A stretch of DNA of 19,979 bases, taken from positions 1-19,979 of the forward strand of contig NZ_SVCB01000134.1 in NCBI RefSeq assembly GCF_015058545.1, written 5' to 3'. The DNA comes from Veillonella sp. GTDB taxonomy: Bacteria > Bacillota > Negativicutes > Veillonellales > Veillonellaceae. The position numbers and the translations under genes were made by a program. Within the stretch, counting starts at the first letter, position 1. Every line of letters begins with the position of its first letter. The notes beneath the pieces were generated by a model. The model saw only the letters and a program-made list of their open reading frames with translations. It had not been told where the DNA came from and did no database searches. Below, in pieces: positions 6,896-16,400 of the stretch.

Positions 6896-9750
6896 TACTT
6901 ACCTGCTTTCTTGGCTTCATCCATAAATCGTTTTGTTTTTGCCAACACCGGCCCTAAGAATTTGCCGGTATAACTGTCTTCCATTTTGGCAATTTGTTCC
7001 GGCGTACCGGTACCGACGATGGTACCACCCCGAACGCCCCCTTCAGGGCCTAAATCGATAATATGGTCCGCCGTTTTAATGACGTCCAGATTATGCTCGA
7101 TAACAACCACCGTATCGCCTGCATCGACAAGTTTTTGTAAAACATCCAGGAGTTTGCGTATATCTTCCGCATGCAAGCCCGTTGTCGGTTCATCCAGGAT
7201 ATATAAAGTCTTACCCGTACTGCGACGAGCCAATTCGGTAGCCAGTTTTACACGCTGCGCTTCACCGCCGGACAAGGTTGTGGCCGGCTGGCCCAAACGA
7301 ATATAACCTAAACCTACCTGTTGTAAAGTTTCAAGCTTGCGATGGATTTTCGGAATGGATTTGAAAAATTCCACCGCATCATCCACTACCATATCAAGTA
7401 CATCGGCAATGGATTTACCCTTATATTTAACTTCCAACGTTTCCCGATTATAACGATCCCCTTTGCAGACTTCACAAGGCACGTACACATCGGGCAGGAA
7501 ATGCATTTCAATTTTGATAATACCGTCACCACGGCAAGCTTCACAGCGACCGCCACGGACGTTAAAGCTGAAACGCCCTTGTTTGTAGCCGCGCATTTTT
7601 GCCTCCGGCGTCTGGCTGTACAATTCACGAATCGAATCGAATACACCCGTATAGGTAGCCGGATTGGAACGCGGTGTGCGCCCGATCGGACTTTGGTCGA
7701 TGTTGATGATTTTGTCGATATTTTCAGTGCCGCGAATCTCTTTATGGGCCCCTACCTTATGATAAGAACGATAAAGATGATTAGCCATGCCCTTATACAA
7801 AATCTCGTTGATTAAGGTGGATTTACCGGAGCCGCTCACACCGGTTACGACGGTGAAAACGCCCAGTGGGAATTTTACATTAATATTCTTTAAGTTATTT
7901 TCCGAGGCACCGCGAATTTCCAACACATTGCCGTTGGACTTGCGTCTGGTTTCCGGCAACGGTATAAATTTACGACCGCTCAAATATTGCCCCGTAATGG
8001 AATTCTCATTAGCCATCACTTCCTGAGCCGTCCCTTGCGCAATAATTTCACCGCCGTGCTCGCCGGCGCCCGGTCCGATATCTACCAAATAGTCGGCCGC
8101 CAACATGGTGTCTTCGTCATGTTCCACCACCAATAAGGTATTCCCGAGGTCACGCAGGCCCTTTAAAGTCTCGATTAAGCGATCATTATCGCGTTGATGG
8201 AGACCAATGGACGGTTCATCGAGGATGTATAAAACGCCTACCAAGCCTGAACCGATTTGCGTAGCCAAGCGAATACGCTGAGCTTCACCACCCGACAACG
8301 TACCGGCATTACGATTCATAATGAGATAATCGAGGCCCACATTATTGAGGAACATGAGGCGTGCTTTGATTTCTTTTAAAATCTGGTTACCGATAAACTG
8401 TTCGCGCTCCGTAAGCGGCACCGTATCAAAGAAGTTCACCGCATCACTGATAGTGAGTTGCGTCACTTCATTAATATTTTTATCGCCTACGCGCACGGCC
8501 AAAGCTTCCGGTTTTAAGCGGGCACCGCCGCAAGTTTTACAAGGTTTAATGGACATGAATTCTTCAAAAGCTTCGCGCATGGAGTCTGTTGTGGCTTCGC
8601 TGTGACGGCGTTTTACCATAGGCAAAATGCCTTCGTACTCCGTGTGGAATGTCTTTACTTCACCGCGCATATTTTCATATTCGAAGGTAACTTTATCGGT
8701 ACTGCCGTTCATCACCATCTGTTGTAATTTCTTCGGTAGTTCATTATACGTAGCCGATAAATCATAGCCAGGAGCCTTCAATAAACCTTCCAATTGACGC
8801 ATAAACCATGCATTCGGATTGGAACTTAAAGGCAATACGGCGCCGTCCGCAAAGGACACATCGCCATCGGGAATTACCCGTTCTTCGTCCACTTCCATGG
8901 TGCTGCCGATACCCAAGCAGGCCGGACAAGCACCGAAGGGGCTGTTGAAGGAGAACATACGCGGCTCAATAGCCGGTAATGAAATATGGCAATCGGGACA
9001 GGCAAAATGCTGACTGTACATGTGTGACGGTCCGTCCACTTCCTGCACCACCACAATCCCTTCGCCCCATTTGGCAGCCGTTTCCATAGAGTCGGCAAGA
9101 CGACTTTCAATGCCTTCTTTCACTACCAAACGGTCAATGACGATTTCTATATCATGCTTTTTAGTCTTCGCCAATTCAATATCTTCGTCCAGCGTACGGA
9201 TTTCACCATCTACGCGAACGCGGGCAAACCCTTCTTTGCGAAGACGTTCCAATAATTGCTTGTGTTCCCCTTTTTTGCCACGTAATATAGGAGCCATAAT
9301 GAGCAATTTAGTACGTTCCGGTAAGGTCATTACGTCATCGGCCATCTGCTCGATAGATTGCTGGGTAATCGGTTTACCACACTGCGGACAAAAGGCATGG
9401 CCCACACGAGCAAACAATAAACGAAGATAGTCATATATTTCCGTCACGGTCCCCACCGTAGAGCGAGGATTGCGACTGGTTGTTTTCTGGTCGATAGAGA
9501 TGGCCGGTGACAAACCTTCAATATAATCCACATCCGGTTTATCCATTTGGCCCAAAAATTGACGGGCGTAGGCCGACAAGGATTCTACATAGCGTCGCTG
9601 CCCTTCCGCATAAATCGTATCGAAAGCGAGCGACGATTTGCCGGACCCGCTGAGCCCGGTAATGACAATAAACTTGTCCCGTGGCAAGGCCACATCTATA
9701 TTCTTAAGGTTATGCTGACGCGCCCCTTTTACTATAATTTGTTCTTTCAC
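6895..9750 (-). CDS. uvrA: Excinuclease ABC subunit A (UvrA), GTG start
   Basis: This 951-aa protein is the damage-recognition ATPase of nucleotide excision repair; it forms a dimer, loads UvrB at lesions and then leaves. Two ABC cassettes are visible. The first has Walker A GLSGSGKS (32-39), signature LSGGEAQRI (485-493) and Walker B YILDEPSIGLH (508-518). The second has Walker A GVSGSGKS (637-644), signature LSGGEAQRV (826-834) and Walker B YILDEPTTGLH (850-860). Zinc-binding cysteine pairs are at CPQC (121-124), CPDC (251-254), CPAC (275-278), CKTC (404-407), CEAC (736-739) and CEVC (759-762). Length is typical. The start codon is GTG, preceded by GGGAGG (9756-9761) at five bases. It follows uvrB after a 65-base gap holding a hairpin and overlaps uvrC by one base. 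No residue loss is apparent. Confidence 0.98.
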   Translation of the reverse strand: MKEQIIVKGARQHNLKNIDVALPRDKFIVITGLSGSGKSSLAFDTIYAEGQRRYVESLSAYARQFLGQMDKPDVDYIEGLSPAISIDQKTTSRNPRSTVGTVTEIYDYLRLLFARVGHAFCPQCGKPITQQSIEQMADDVMTLPERTKLLIMAPILRGKKGEHKQLLERLRKEGFARVRVDGEIRTLDEDIELAKTKKHDIEIVIDRLVVKEGIESRLADSMETAAKWGEGIVVVQEVDGPSHMYSQHFACPDCHISLPAIEPRMFSFNSPFGACPACLGIGSTMEVDEERVIPDGDVSFADGAVLPLSSNPNAWFMRQLEGLLKAPGYDLSATYNELPKKLQQMVMNGSTDKVTFEYENMRGEVKTFHTEYEGILPMVKRRHSEATTDSMREAFEEFMSIKPCKTCGGARLKPEALAVRVGDKNINEVTQLTISDAVNFFDTVPLTEREQFIGNQILKEIKARLMFLNNVGLDYLIMNRNAGTLSGGEAQRIRLATQIGSGLVGVLYILDEPSIGLHQRDNDRLIETLKGLRDLGNTLLVVEHDEDTMLAADYLVDIGPGAGEHGGEIIAQGTAQEVMANENSITGQYLSGRKFIPLPETRRKSNGNVLEIRGASENNLKNINVKFPLGVFTVVTGVSGSGKSTLINEILYKGMANHLYRSYHKVGAHKEIRGTENIDKIINIDQSPIGRTPRSNPATYTGVFDSIRELYSQTPEAKMRGYKQGRFSFNVRGGRCEACRGDGIIKIEMHFLPDVYVPCEVCKGDRYNRETLEVKYKGKSIADVLDMVVDDAVEFFKSIPKIHRKLETLQQVGLGYIRLGQPATTLSGGEAQRVKLATELARRSTGKTLYILDEPTTGLHAEDIRKLLDVLQKLVDAGDTVVVIEHNLDVIKTADHIIDLGPEGGVRGGTIVGTGTPEQIAKMEDSYTGKFLGPVLAKTKRFMDEAKKAGK

Positions 9751-9785
9751 GATAACCTCCCGATTATCAACTAGACGGACAAATA

Positions 9786-9806
9786 GGCAAGACAGAATGC
9801 CTTGCC
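9786..9806 (-). terminator. Hairpin between uvrB and uvrA, weak terminator or attenuator
   Basis: On the minus strand GGCAAGGCA pairs with TGTCTTGCC around a TTC loop, nine pairs including one G-U. The following bases are TATTTGTCC, an imperfect T tract. The shape suggests partial termination or an mRNA processing/stability element that sets the ratio of uvrB to uvrA transcripts. No convincing promoter for uvrA is visible in the rest of the gap, so full termination is unlikely. Confidence 0.5.
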
Positions 9807-9815
9807 CAAAAGGTC

Positions 9816-12041
9816 CTATTTTTTACGACGAACATCCTGTAAATCAGACAATTGCTGTCTTAAAATACCAAGTTCATCTCGAAGTTCAGCTGCTTTTTCG
9901 AATTCAAGCTGTTTAGCCGCTGCCTTCATGAGACGAGTCGTTTCTTCAATCTTATTAAATACATCTTCCACGGTTAATTCCGGTGTTGCTTCATAAGTAC
10001 CGGTGCCATCAGCCACAGCTTGTACACCCTTGGCCTTGCCGGTCGTTTTGGCACCGCCTTTATTACCCGCTTTAGCACCCGCTTTGGCAGTACGACCTTT
10101 TTTAGCGGACGCAACAGCCGCTGCGCCGTCATCGTAGCCATCGTTTTTGCCACGACCGGCACGCTTAGCACTACCGGCTTTACTGGTAGCCTCTTCTTCT
10201 TCCAATTTAGTCAATTCAATCAATTCTTTAACTTCTTTGTGAATCGATTTTGGCGTAATATTGTGTTCCTTATTATAGGAATCCTGTACTTCACGACGAC
10301 GTTCCGTTTCCGTAATGGCTCTATCCATAGAACCTGTAATGCGATCCGCATACATAATAACGCGACCGTTTTCATTACGCGCCGCACGGCCGATAGTCTG
10401 AATAAGCGACGTATCACTGCGCAAAAAGCCTTCCTTATCCGCATCAAGAATGGCCACTAAGGAAACTTCCGGCATATCTAGGCCTTCACGAAGTAAGTTA
10501 ATCCCTACCAGCACGTCAAATACGCCGGCTCGCAGGTCGCGGATAATGTCGGCACGCTCAATGGTGGCAATATCGGAATGGAGGTAACGCACGCGAATCC
10601 CCACTTCTTTAAGGAATTCCGTTAAATCTTCCGCCATTTTCTTCGTCAATGTCGTTACGAGGACACGCTCATTTTTAGCGGCACGAATTTTAATTTCCCC
10701 TAGCAAATCATCCATCTGCCCTTTAATGGGACGCACTTCAATGAGCGGATCCAATAAGCCCGTAGGGCGAATAATCTGTTCCGCAATATTGGTTTGCACT
10801 TCCATTTCATACGGTCCCGGCGTAGCCGATACGTAGACAATCTGATTAATTCGCTCTTGAAATTCTTCAAACTTCAACGGACGGTTGTCCAAAGCAGATG
10901 GTAATCGGAAACCATATTCGATTAAGTTTTCTTTCCGAGCCCGGTCACCATTATACATGGCTCGCAATTGCGGAATCGTAACATGGGATTCGTCAATGAG
11001 AATCAAAAAGTCATCCGGGAAATAATCAATTAACGTATACGGTGCTTCCCCCGGCTTACGATTGGATAAAAGGCGGGAGTAGTTTTCGATGCCTGAGCAA
11101 TAGCCCATTTCCTGCATCATTTCAATATCGTAACGAGTTCGCTGCTCTAAGCGTTGCGCTTCCAATAAACGGTCCCGTGATTTTAGGAATTCCAACTGTT
11201 CCGCCAATTCTGTTTCAATACGCTCAATGGCGAGTTGCAATTTTTCCCGGGTCGTTACATAGTGAGAAGCCGGATAAATAGCCACATGCTTGCGATCGGC
11301 AATGACTTCACCGGTCAATACATCCACTTCGGACAAACGGTCGATTTCATCGCCGAATAACTCAATGCGAACTACCCGTTCACTGTTGGCTGCCGGAAAC
11401 ACTTCAATGGTGTCGCCATGGACACGGAAAGTACCACGGGTGAAATTAATATCATTGCGACTGTATTGAATATCCACCAGTTTTTTCAAAATATCCTCAC
11501 GACTTCGTTCTTGCCCCAAACGCAAGGATACAACTAGGTCGCTATAGTCTTCCGGGTCACCTAAGCCGTAAATACAGCTTACGGAGGCCACAATAATCAC
11601 GTCCCGTCGCTCAAACAAACTCATGGTGGCGGAGTGACGCAATTTATCGATTTCATCGTTAATGGATGCATCTTTTTCAATGTATGTATCGGTTGACGCA
11701 ATATATGCTTCCGGTTGATAAAAATCATAATAAGACACAAAATATTCCACCGCATTATTGGGAAAGAAGCTTTTAAACTCGCTGCATAATTGCGCCGCCA
11801 AGGTTTTATTGTGAGCAATTACCAAAGTCGGTTTTTGCACACCTTCAATTAACTTGGCCATGGTATAGGTTTTACCCGTACCGGTAGCCCCCAACAGAAC
11901 CTGCGCCCAGTCGCCGTTATTGACGCCCTGTACCAACGATTGAATCGCTGCCGGCTGATCGCCCATTGGTTCAAAAGGTGCTTCAACCTTAAAAGGAGTC
12001 ATATTACCTTCGTAATTACGATGAATATGTGGATGTGCCAT
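9816..12041 (-). CDS. uvrB: Excinuclease ABC subunit B (UvrB) with an extra Lys/Ala/Gly-rich linker
   Basis: This 741-aa protein verifies DNA damage and recruits UvrC. Counting from the ATG at 12041, Walker A GATGTGKT is at 51-58, the damage-probing beta-hairpin region YYDFYQPEAYI at 104-114, Walker B LIDESHV at 348-354, and helicase motifs V and VI at 513-525 (VGINLLREGLDMP) and 546-555 (QTIGRAARNE). The C-terminal UVR domain (LEFEKAAELRDEL) is at 712-724. Most UvrB proteins are about 650-690 residues; here residues 619-684 are an added low-complexity, strongly basic linker between the helicase core and UVR domain. An in-frame GTG at 12059 exists, but AGAAGG (12050-12055) lies eight bases before the ATG, which is one base after the previous stop. 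A further ATG 13 codons in is also possible. Confidence 0.96.
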   Translation of the reverse strand: MAHPHIHRNYEGNMTPFKVEAPFEPMGDQPAAIQSLVQGVNNGDWAQVLLGATGTGKTYTMAKLIEGVQKPTLVIAHNKTLAAQLCSEFKSFFPNNAVEYFVSYYDFYQPEAYIASTDTYIEKDASINDEIDKLRHSATMSLFERRDVIIVASVSCIYGLGDPEDYSDLVVSLRLGQERSREDILKKLVDIQYSRNDINFTRGTFRVHGDTIEVFPAANSERVVRIELFGDEIDRLSEVDVLTGEVIADRKHVAIYPASHYVTTREKLQLAIERIETELAEQLEFLKSRDRLLEAQRLEQRTRYDIEMMQEMGYCSGIENYSRLLSNRKPGEAPYTLIDYFPDDFLILIDESHVTIPQLRAMYNGDRARKENLIEYGFRLPSALDNRPLKFEEFQERINQIVYVSATPGPYEMEVQTNIAEQIIRPTGLLDPLIEVRPIKGQMDDLLGEIKIRAAKNERVLVTTLTKKMAEDLTEFLKEVGIRVRYLHSDIATIERADIIRDLRAGVFDVLVGINLLREGLDMPEVSLVAILDADKEGFLRSDTSLIQTIGRAARNENGRVIMYADRITGSMDRAITETERRREVQDSYNKEHNITPKSIHKEVKELIELTKLEEEEATSKAGSAKRAGRGKNDGYDDGAAAVASAKKGRTAKAGAKAGNKGGAKTTGKAKGVQAVADGTGTYEATPELTVEDVFNKIEETTRLMKAAAKQLEFEKAAELRDELGILRQQLSDLQDVRRKK

Positions 12042-12042
12042 A

Positions 12043-12489
12043 TTATTTACCTTCTTCACGCATGAGGCGCTCTGCTTCGGCCTGAGCCATAGCCGCTTCT
12101 TCCGCTCTCACCTGTTCAATATGCTCTTGCAAGCGTTGTTTTTCCAATTCATTCATTTCCGTACGTTTGCCGTCAGCTTCCTGAATCGGTGTATCCACGC
12201 CTTCCAACACTTCAATCAATAGAGCTACGGCTTTTTTGTCGAGCCCTTCTTTATTGGCGATCTCAGTTGGTAAAATCCATTCTTCCGGCGTGAAATGGTC
12301 GATGCGATCATTCAACTGATTCCAATTCTGAAGCATCAAACGTGTTACCGGGCGATACATTTCATTGCCGATGTAAGCCAATAAATCGCCTAACGTATCC
12401 ATTGCTTCGGATGGTGCGCCGAAATGATTCGCTATATTTTCAGCCCGTGCATAAGCTACCAACTCAGCACGACTCATTTGATTATTCAT
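12043..12489 (-). CDS. Unrecognised 148-aa protein between ftsY and uvrB
   Basis: I do not recognise this family. The protein is soluble, with no signal peptide, membrane segment or cysteine. Residues 1-100 look compact and mixed, with the hydrophobic helix LGDLLAYIGNEM (33-44), an aromatic-rich part with QNWNQLNDRI and the phrase FTPEEWILPTEIANKEGLD (67-84), which reads like a small helical or winged-helix segment. Residues 110-148 are almost all charged or helix-forming (ELEKQRLQEHIEQ, AEAERLMREE) and probably form a coiled coil. It is a real gene: the start overlaps the ftsY stop by eight bases (ATGAATAA), an AGGA element lies upstream inside ftsY, and the stop is one base from the uvrB ATG. 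Tight coupling to both neighbours suggests balanced expression with them, but no function can be assigned. Confidence 0.8.
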   Translation of the reverse strand: MNNQMSRAELVAYARAENIANHFGAPSEAMDTLGDLLAYIGNEMYRPVTRLMLQNWNQLNDRIDHFTPEEWILPTEIANKEGLDKKAVALLIEVLEGVDTPIQEADGKRTEMNELEKQRLQEHIEQVRAEEAAMAQAEAERLMREEGK

Positions 12490-13426
12490 TCGTACTCATT
12501 CCTTTATCAAACAAGGCATTGGCAAATTCTTTCGCATTGAATGGCTTTAAGTCATCAATTTTTTCACCGATGCCAATCCAACGAACGGGAACCCCCAGTT
12601 CTTCTTTAATCGAAATTACGACGCCCCCTTTGGCGGTGCCGTCTAATTTAGTCACAATAATACCGGTAATCGGTACAGCCTGACCGAATAATTTAGCCTG
12701 ACTAACCGCATTTTGACCGGTGGTGCCGTCCAAAATCAATAGCGTTTGATGCGGCGCCCCCGGAACCTGACGGTCTGCTACGCGGCCGATTTTCTTTAAT
12801 TCTTCCATCAAATTGGTTTTTGTGTGCAGACGACCGGCTGTATCAATAATCACAATATCTGCATTACGAGCTTTCGCCGATGCCAAGGCATCGTATACCA
12901 CAGCGGCCGGGTCGGCTCCTTCCTGATGCTTTACGATAGGCACGTCAGCTCGTTCCGCCCAGATTGTAAGCTGTTCGGACGCAGCGGCACGGAACGTATC
13001 GGCCGCTGCCAATACCACTTTTTTGCCCGCTTCTTTATAATAATGAGCTAATTTGGCAATAGTAGTTGTCTTCCCTACACCGTTAACACCGACTACCAAA
13101 ATAACTTCCGGCGAATGCATTTCCAAAGTTTCTTCCTGTTCTTCCAGTAACTTCGTAATGTATTCTTCAATGTAGTTCATCACTTCATTGGTATGATTGA
13201 TTTTGCCTTCTGTAACACCGCGGCGAATTTCTTTCATCAAAAGTTCCGTCGTCTTGCTGCCCAAATCGGCGGTAATCATAGCGACCTCCAAATCATCAAG
13301 GAAGTCATCATCGATTTTAGCATAACCGATAATTACCGTTTCAATGGCCTCGGTAAACTTCTTTTTCGTATTTTCTAAGGCATCGCCGAAGCCAAGAAAT
13401 TTCTTGGTTTTATTCCAAAAACTCAT
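12482..13426 (-). CDS. ftsY: Signal recognition particle receptor FtsY
   Basis: This 314-aa GTPase docks the SRP-ribosome complex at the membrane and hands nascent membrane proteins to the translocon. The N domain (about 15-100) is followed by the G domain with G1 GVNGVGKTT (113-121), the SRP-type insertion region holding AADTFRAAASEQL (141-153), G3 DTAGR (195-199) and G4 TKLDG (259-263), and the closing segment GEKIDDLKPF (287-296). It has only a short basic start (MSFWNKTKKFLGFGD) and lacks the long acidic A domain of E. coli FtsY, as is usual in Firmicutes. The amphipathic N-terminal helix may bind membrane. The ATG overlaps the smc stop by four bases (ATGA), with GAGGAGG upstream inside smc. 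The smc-ftsY pairing is common in Firmicutes. Confidence 0.98.
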   Translation of the reverse strand: MSFWNKTKKFLGFGDALENTKKKFTEAIETVIIGYAKIDDDFLDDLEVAMITADLGSKTTELLMKEIRRGVTEGKINHTNEVMNYIEEYITKLLEEQEETLEMHSPEVILVVGVNGVGKTTTIAKLAHYYKEAGKKVVLAAADTFRAAASEQLTIWAERADVPIVKHQEGADPAAVVYDALASAKARNADIVIIDTAGRLHTKTNLMEELKKIGRVADRQVPGAPHQTLLILDGTTGQNAVSQAKLFGQAVPITGIIVTKLDGTAKGGVVISIKEELGVPVRWIGIGEKIDDLKPFNAKEFANALFDKGMSTNE

Positions 13427-16400
13427 TCCATATCCTCCTCTATTTCATCAAAGGCTACTGTTAACAATCGGGAAACACCTCGTTCCACCATGGTAACACC
13501 TTGTAATACCAAGGCCGCCTCCATAGTTCGTTTGCGGTGGGATACCACAATAAACTGCGTATCGTCACCCAGTCGTTGTAAATAGCTGCCAAAACGTTCT
13601 ACATTGGCTTCGTCCAGCGCCGCGTCTACTTCGTCGAGGACACAGAACGGTGCCGGCCTGTAATCCAGGAAGGAGAACAGCAAGGCGATAACCGTAAGTG
13701 CCCGTTCCCCGCCGGATAAGAGCGTTAACTGTTGGCGTTTTTTCCCCGGCGGTTGAATATAAAAATCAATGCCGCTGGTTAAAATATTATCCGGATCGGT
13801 GAGTACAATCTGCGCCGTACCGCCGCCGAATAACTTGCTGAACACAGCTTGGAAACGGTCGCCCACCACTTCGAGGACTTCGCCCAGCTGTAAAGCCATG
13901 GCTTTATCAATCTCTGCAATAACCGCTTCCAACTGAGCCTTAGCCTGTTCCAAATCGGATTGTTGCGTTTCATAAAAAGCCTGTTTCGTCTGCGCCGCTT
14001 CATATTCAGCTACCGCTTCCGGGTTAACCGCGCCTAACGCATCCAGTTCAGCCCTCAATTTACCTTCTTCGAGACGCCAATCCGCTACAGCCCCTGCCGG
14101 CTGTAATGCTTGTGCTTCTTCCCGTGAAAAACCGAGTTCGCTGATTCTTTGTAAAGCCTGTTCGCTATTCATTTCATATTTTGCCAACTGACCTTCCATC
14201 TGCACCAAACGTTGTTGAACCCTTTTTTGACGGGTGTCCAAAGTTTCGCGCTCCGTAGAATAATCAGCTAACGTTCGCTGCTGTTCACTATGGGATTCAT
14301 ATAGCGTGTCTCGCTGCTTAGCTAATTCTGCCGTCGCCTTTGCCTGCGCTTCATAAGCTTGTTCCAAATCACTTAATTTCTGTGGTAATTCAGTATTTGC
14401 CTGCTGTTCGCGATCATCCAACTGCCTTTGTAACGGCTTCATACGCCCTATATTTTGCTCGATAGCTGCTTGCCAATCATTAATTTGCTGTTCACCATAA
14501 CTTTGTTGTTGCTTTAACTGTTCATAGTCCAAACGTGCATCTTGACGAATCTGACCGGCTTCGTCCTGCGCCTTTTGACAGCGCTCCAATTCAGCGAGCG
14601 TCACGGAATTACCGCCATCAGCCTGAACCGTTTCATTCAAAGCCTTAAGGGCACTTTCCGCTTGGGCCAATATCATCGTAACACGAGCCTGTTCACCGGT
14701 CAAACGGTCCTGCTCCGCCAAATTGGCTTGCAACACCTGTTCCTTGCGCTGCTTTCGTTCCCACGTTGTTTTTAAAATTGATTCCGCCGTCAAAAGCAAG
14801 GTGTGTTGCTCATCCCAACTATTTTGTTTCGCTGCCAACTGTTCACTTAACTCGTCAAATTGTTTTTCATAGTCAGCGGCAGCTTGTTGTTTTTTTACTA
14901 ACTCTGCTTGTAATACCTGCAATTTGGTATTTAACAGGCCCATCTCTTCTTTTTGAGCCATAACAGAGGCTTTACGCCGTTTGGTCACCCCACCGGCTAA
15001 AGACCCGCCCGGTTGGAATTGTTCGCCTCCCAGCGTCACTAAGCGAAGCTGTTGCTTATATTTTTTCTGTAGCGCAATAGCCTGCTCCATCGTTTCCACT
15101 ACGAGGGTGCGCCCCAATAAGTAGGTGAAAACGCCACGATAAATTTCATCAAAAGTAATACAATCTACGGCACGCCCCAATACGCCCGCTTCATTGAGCG
15201 CCGGTGTATTAATGGCCTGACCGTGCACCGTTTCTAACGGTAAAAAGGTAACGCGACCGCCTTGAGTCCGTTTTAAATAGGCGATACAATCAGCGGCCGC
15301 TCGCGATGTACGCGATACGACATGGTTAATACTGCCCCCTAAGGCTATATCAAGAGCCGTAGCAAACTCCGGCTTTACCGTAAACAGGTCACCGATGGCC
15401 CCCAGCAAGTCCTGTTGCCACGGCTCCTTAGCAGCCAGGGCATTACGGGTACCATCCGCATAGCCTTCATGCTGTTCAGCCCACTGTGCCAAGAGTTGTA
15501 GACGTCCTTCCATGCGCTGCTCTTCACGGCGCCCGGTTTGAACATCCCGTTCCAACTGTTGACGAAGTTTGCGTAATTCGCCTAATGTTTGCTGCTCTTG
15601 GTCCCGTTCAGCGCGATTATCTTCCTGTTGCTTATACAAAGCTTGCTGCTTCGCTAACGCTTCAGCTTCTTCGGCACCAACCGTTTGCAATTCTTCCGTC
15701 AAAGTTGTTACCAGTTCGCCCGTTTTCGTAAGTTCCCCGTTTAGAGTTTGTAATTCTACGCGGTATTTTTCCACTTGACCGACTAACTGTAATTGTTCAT
15801 CATGACGGGCCGCCACCGCTTTCTGTGCCGTTTGGAATTCACTTTGAATGCGTTGCAATTCTTGACGAACCGCTTCATAAGCTTGTTCCGCCGTCTGCAA
15901 AGCCGTTTCTTTGGCCGTCAATTCACCGGCCCCGTCGGCCAATAGTTTCTGATGAACCAATACTTTTTGCTTGTCACCGGCGATAGTCGCTTCTATTTCA
16001 TGAATACGATCGCGCAACTCCTGCAGTTCTTTATCCGCATTGCGCAATTGCTCGGCCAGCACATTTTTCTCCCCTTCGAGCCGCGCCTCTTCTTTTTGAG
16101 CCTTCGCATACAATTCTTCTTGTTGCCGCAAAGCTTGTTGCTGCTCTTCGGATTTTAATTTTAACTGCTGTTCGCGCGCACCTAAACCGGCCAGTTCCGT
16201 ATTGATTTCGATTTCTTCCTGCTGCAGTGCAATCTTTTCATTTTCCTGCTTAGTAAATAAACGATCCGCCACTTTATAATCATGAAACGCCAACGCCCCG
16301 TCATAGAGACGCTTCTTTTGACTTAATTCGGCATGAGCCTGTGTCTTGGCCGCCTTCTCGCGCAGCGGTTCCATTTGCTCAGCCAAATTCGCCATCAAAT

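Noticed and set aside
7342..7815. A 157-codon open frame on the plus strand
   Set aside because: It lies wholly inside uvrA, antisense to conserved zinc-finger and ATPase codons, has no Shine-Dalgarno site and its residues match no family. It is a shadow of uvrA codon use.
9756..9785. TTGCCT-16-GATAAT as a promoter for uvrA
   Set aside because: The -10 would sit only a few bases before the Shine-Dalgarno site, so the transcript would start at or inside the ribosome site.
10020..10460. A 146-codon plus-strand open frame rich in Phe, Thr and Arg
   Set aside because: It is antisense to the UvrB helicase motifs and basic linker, with no ribosome site or recognisable domain.
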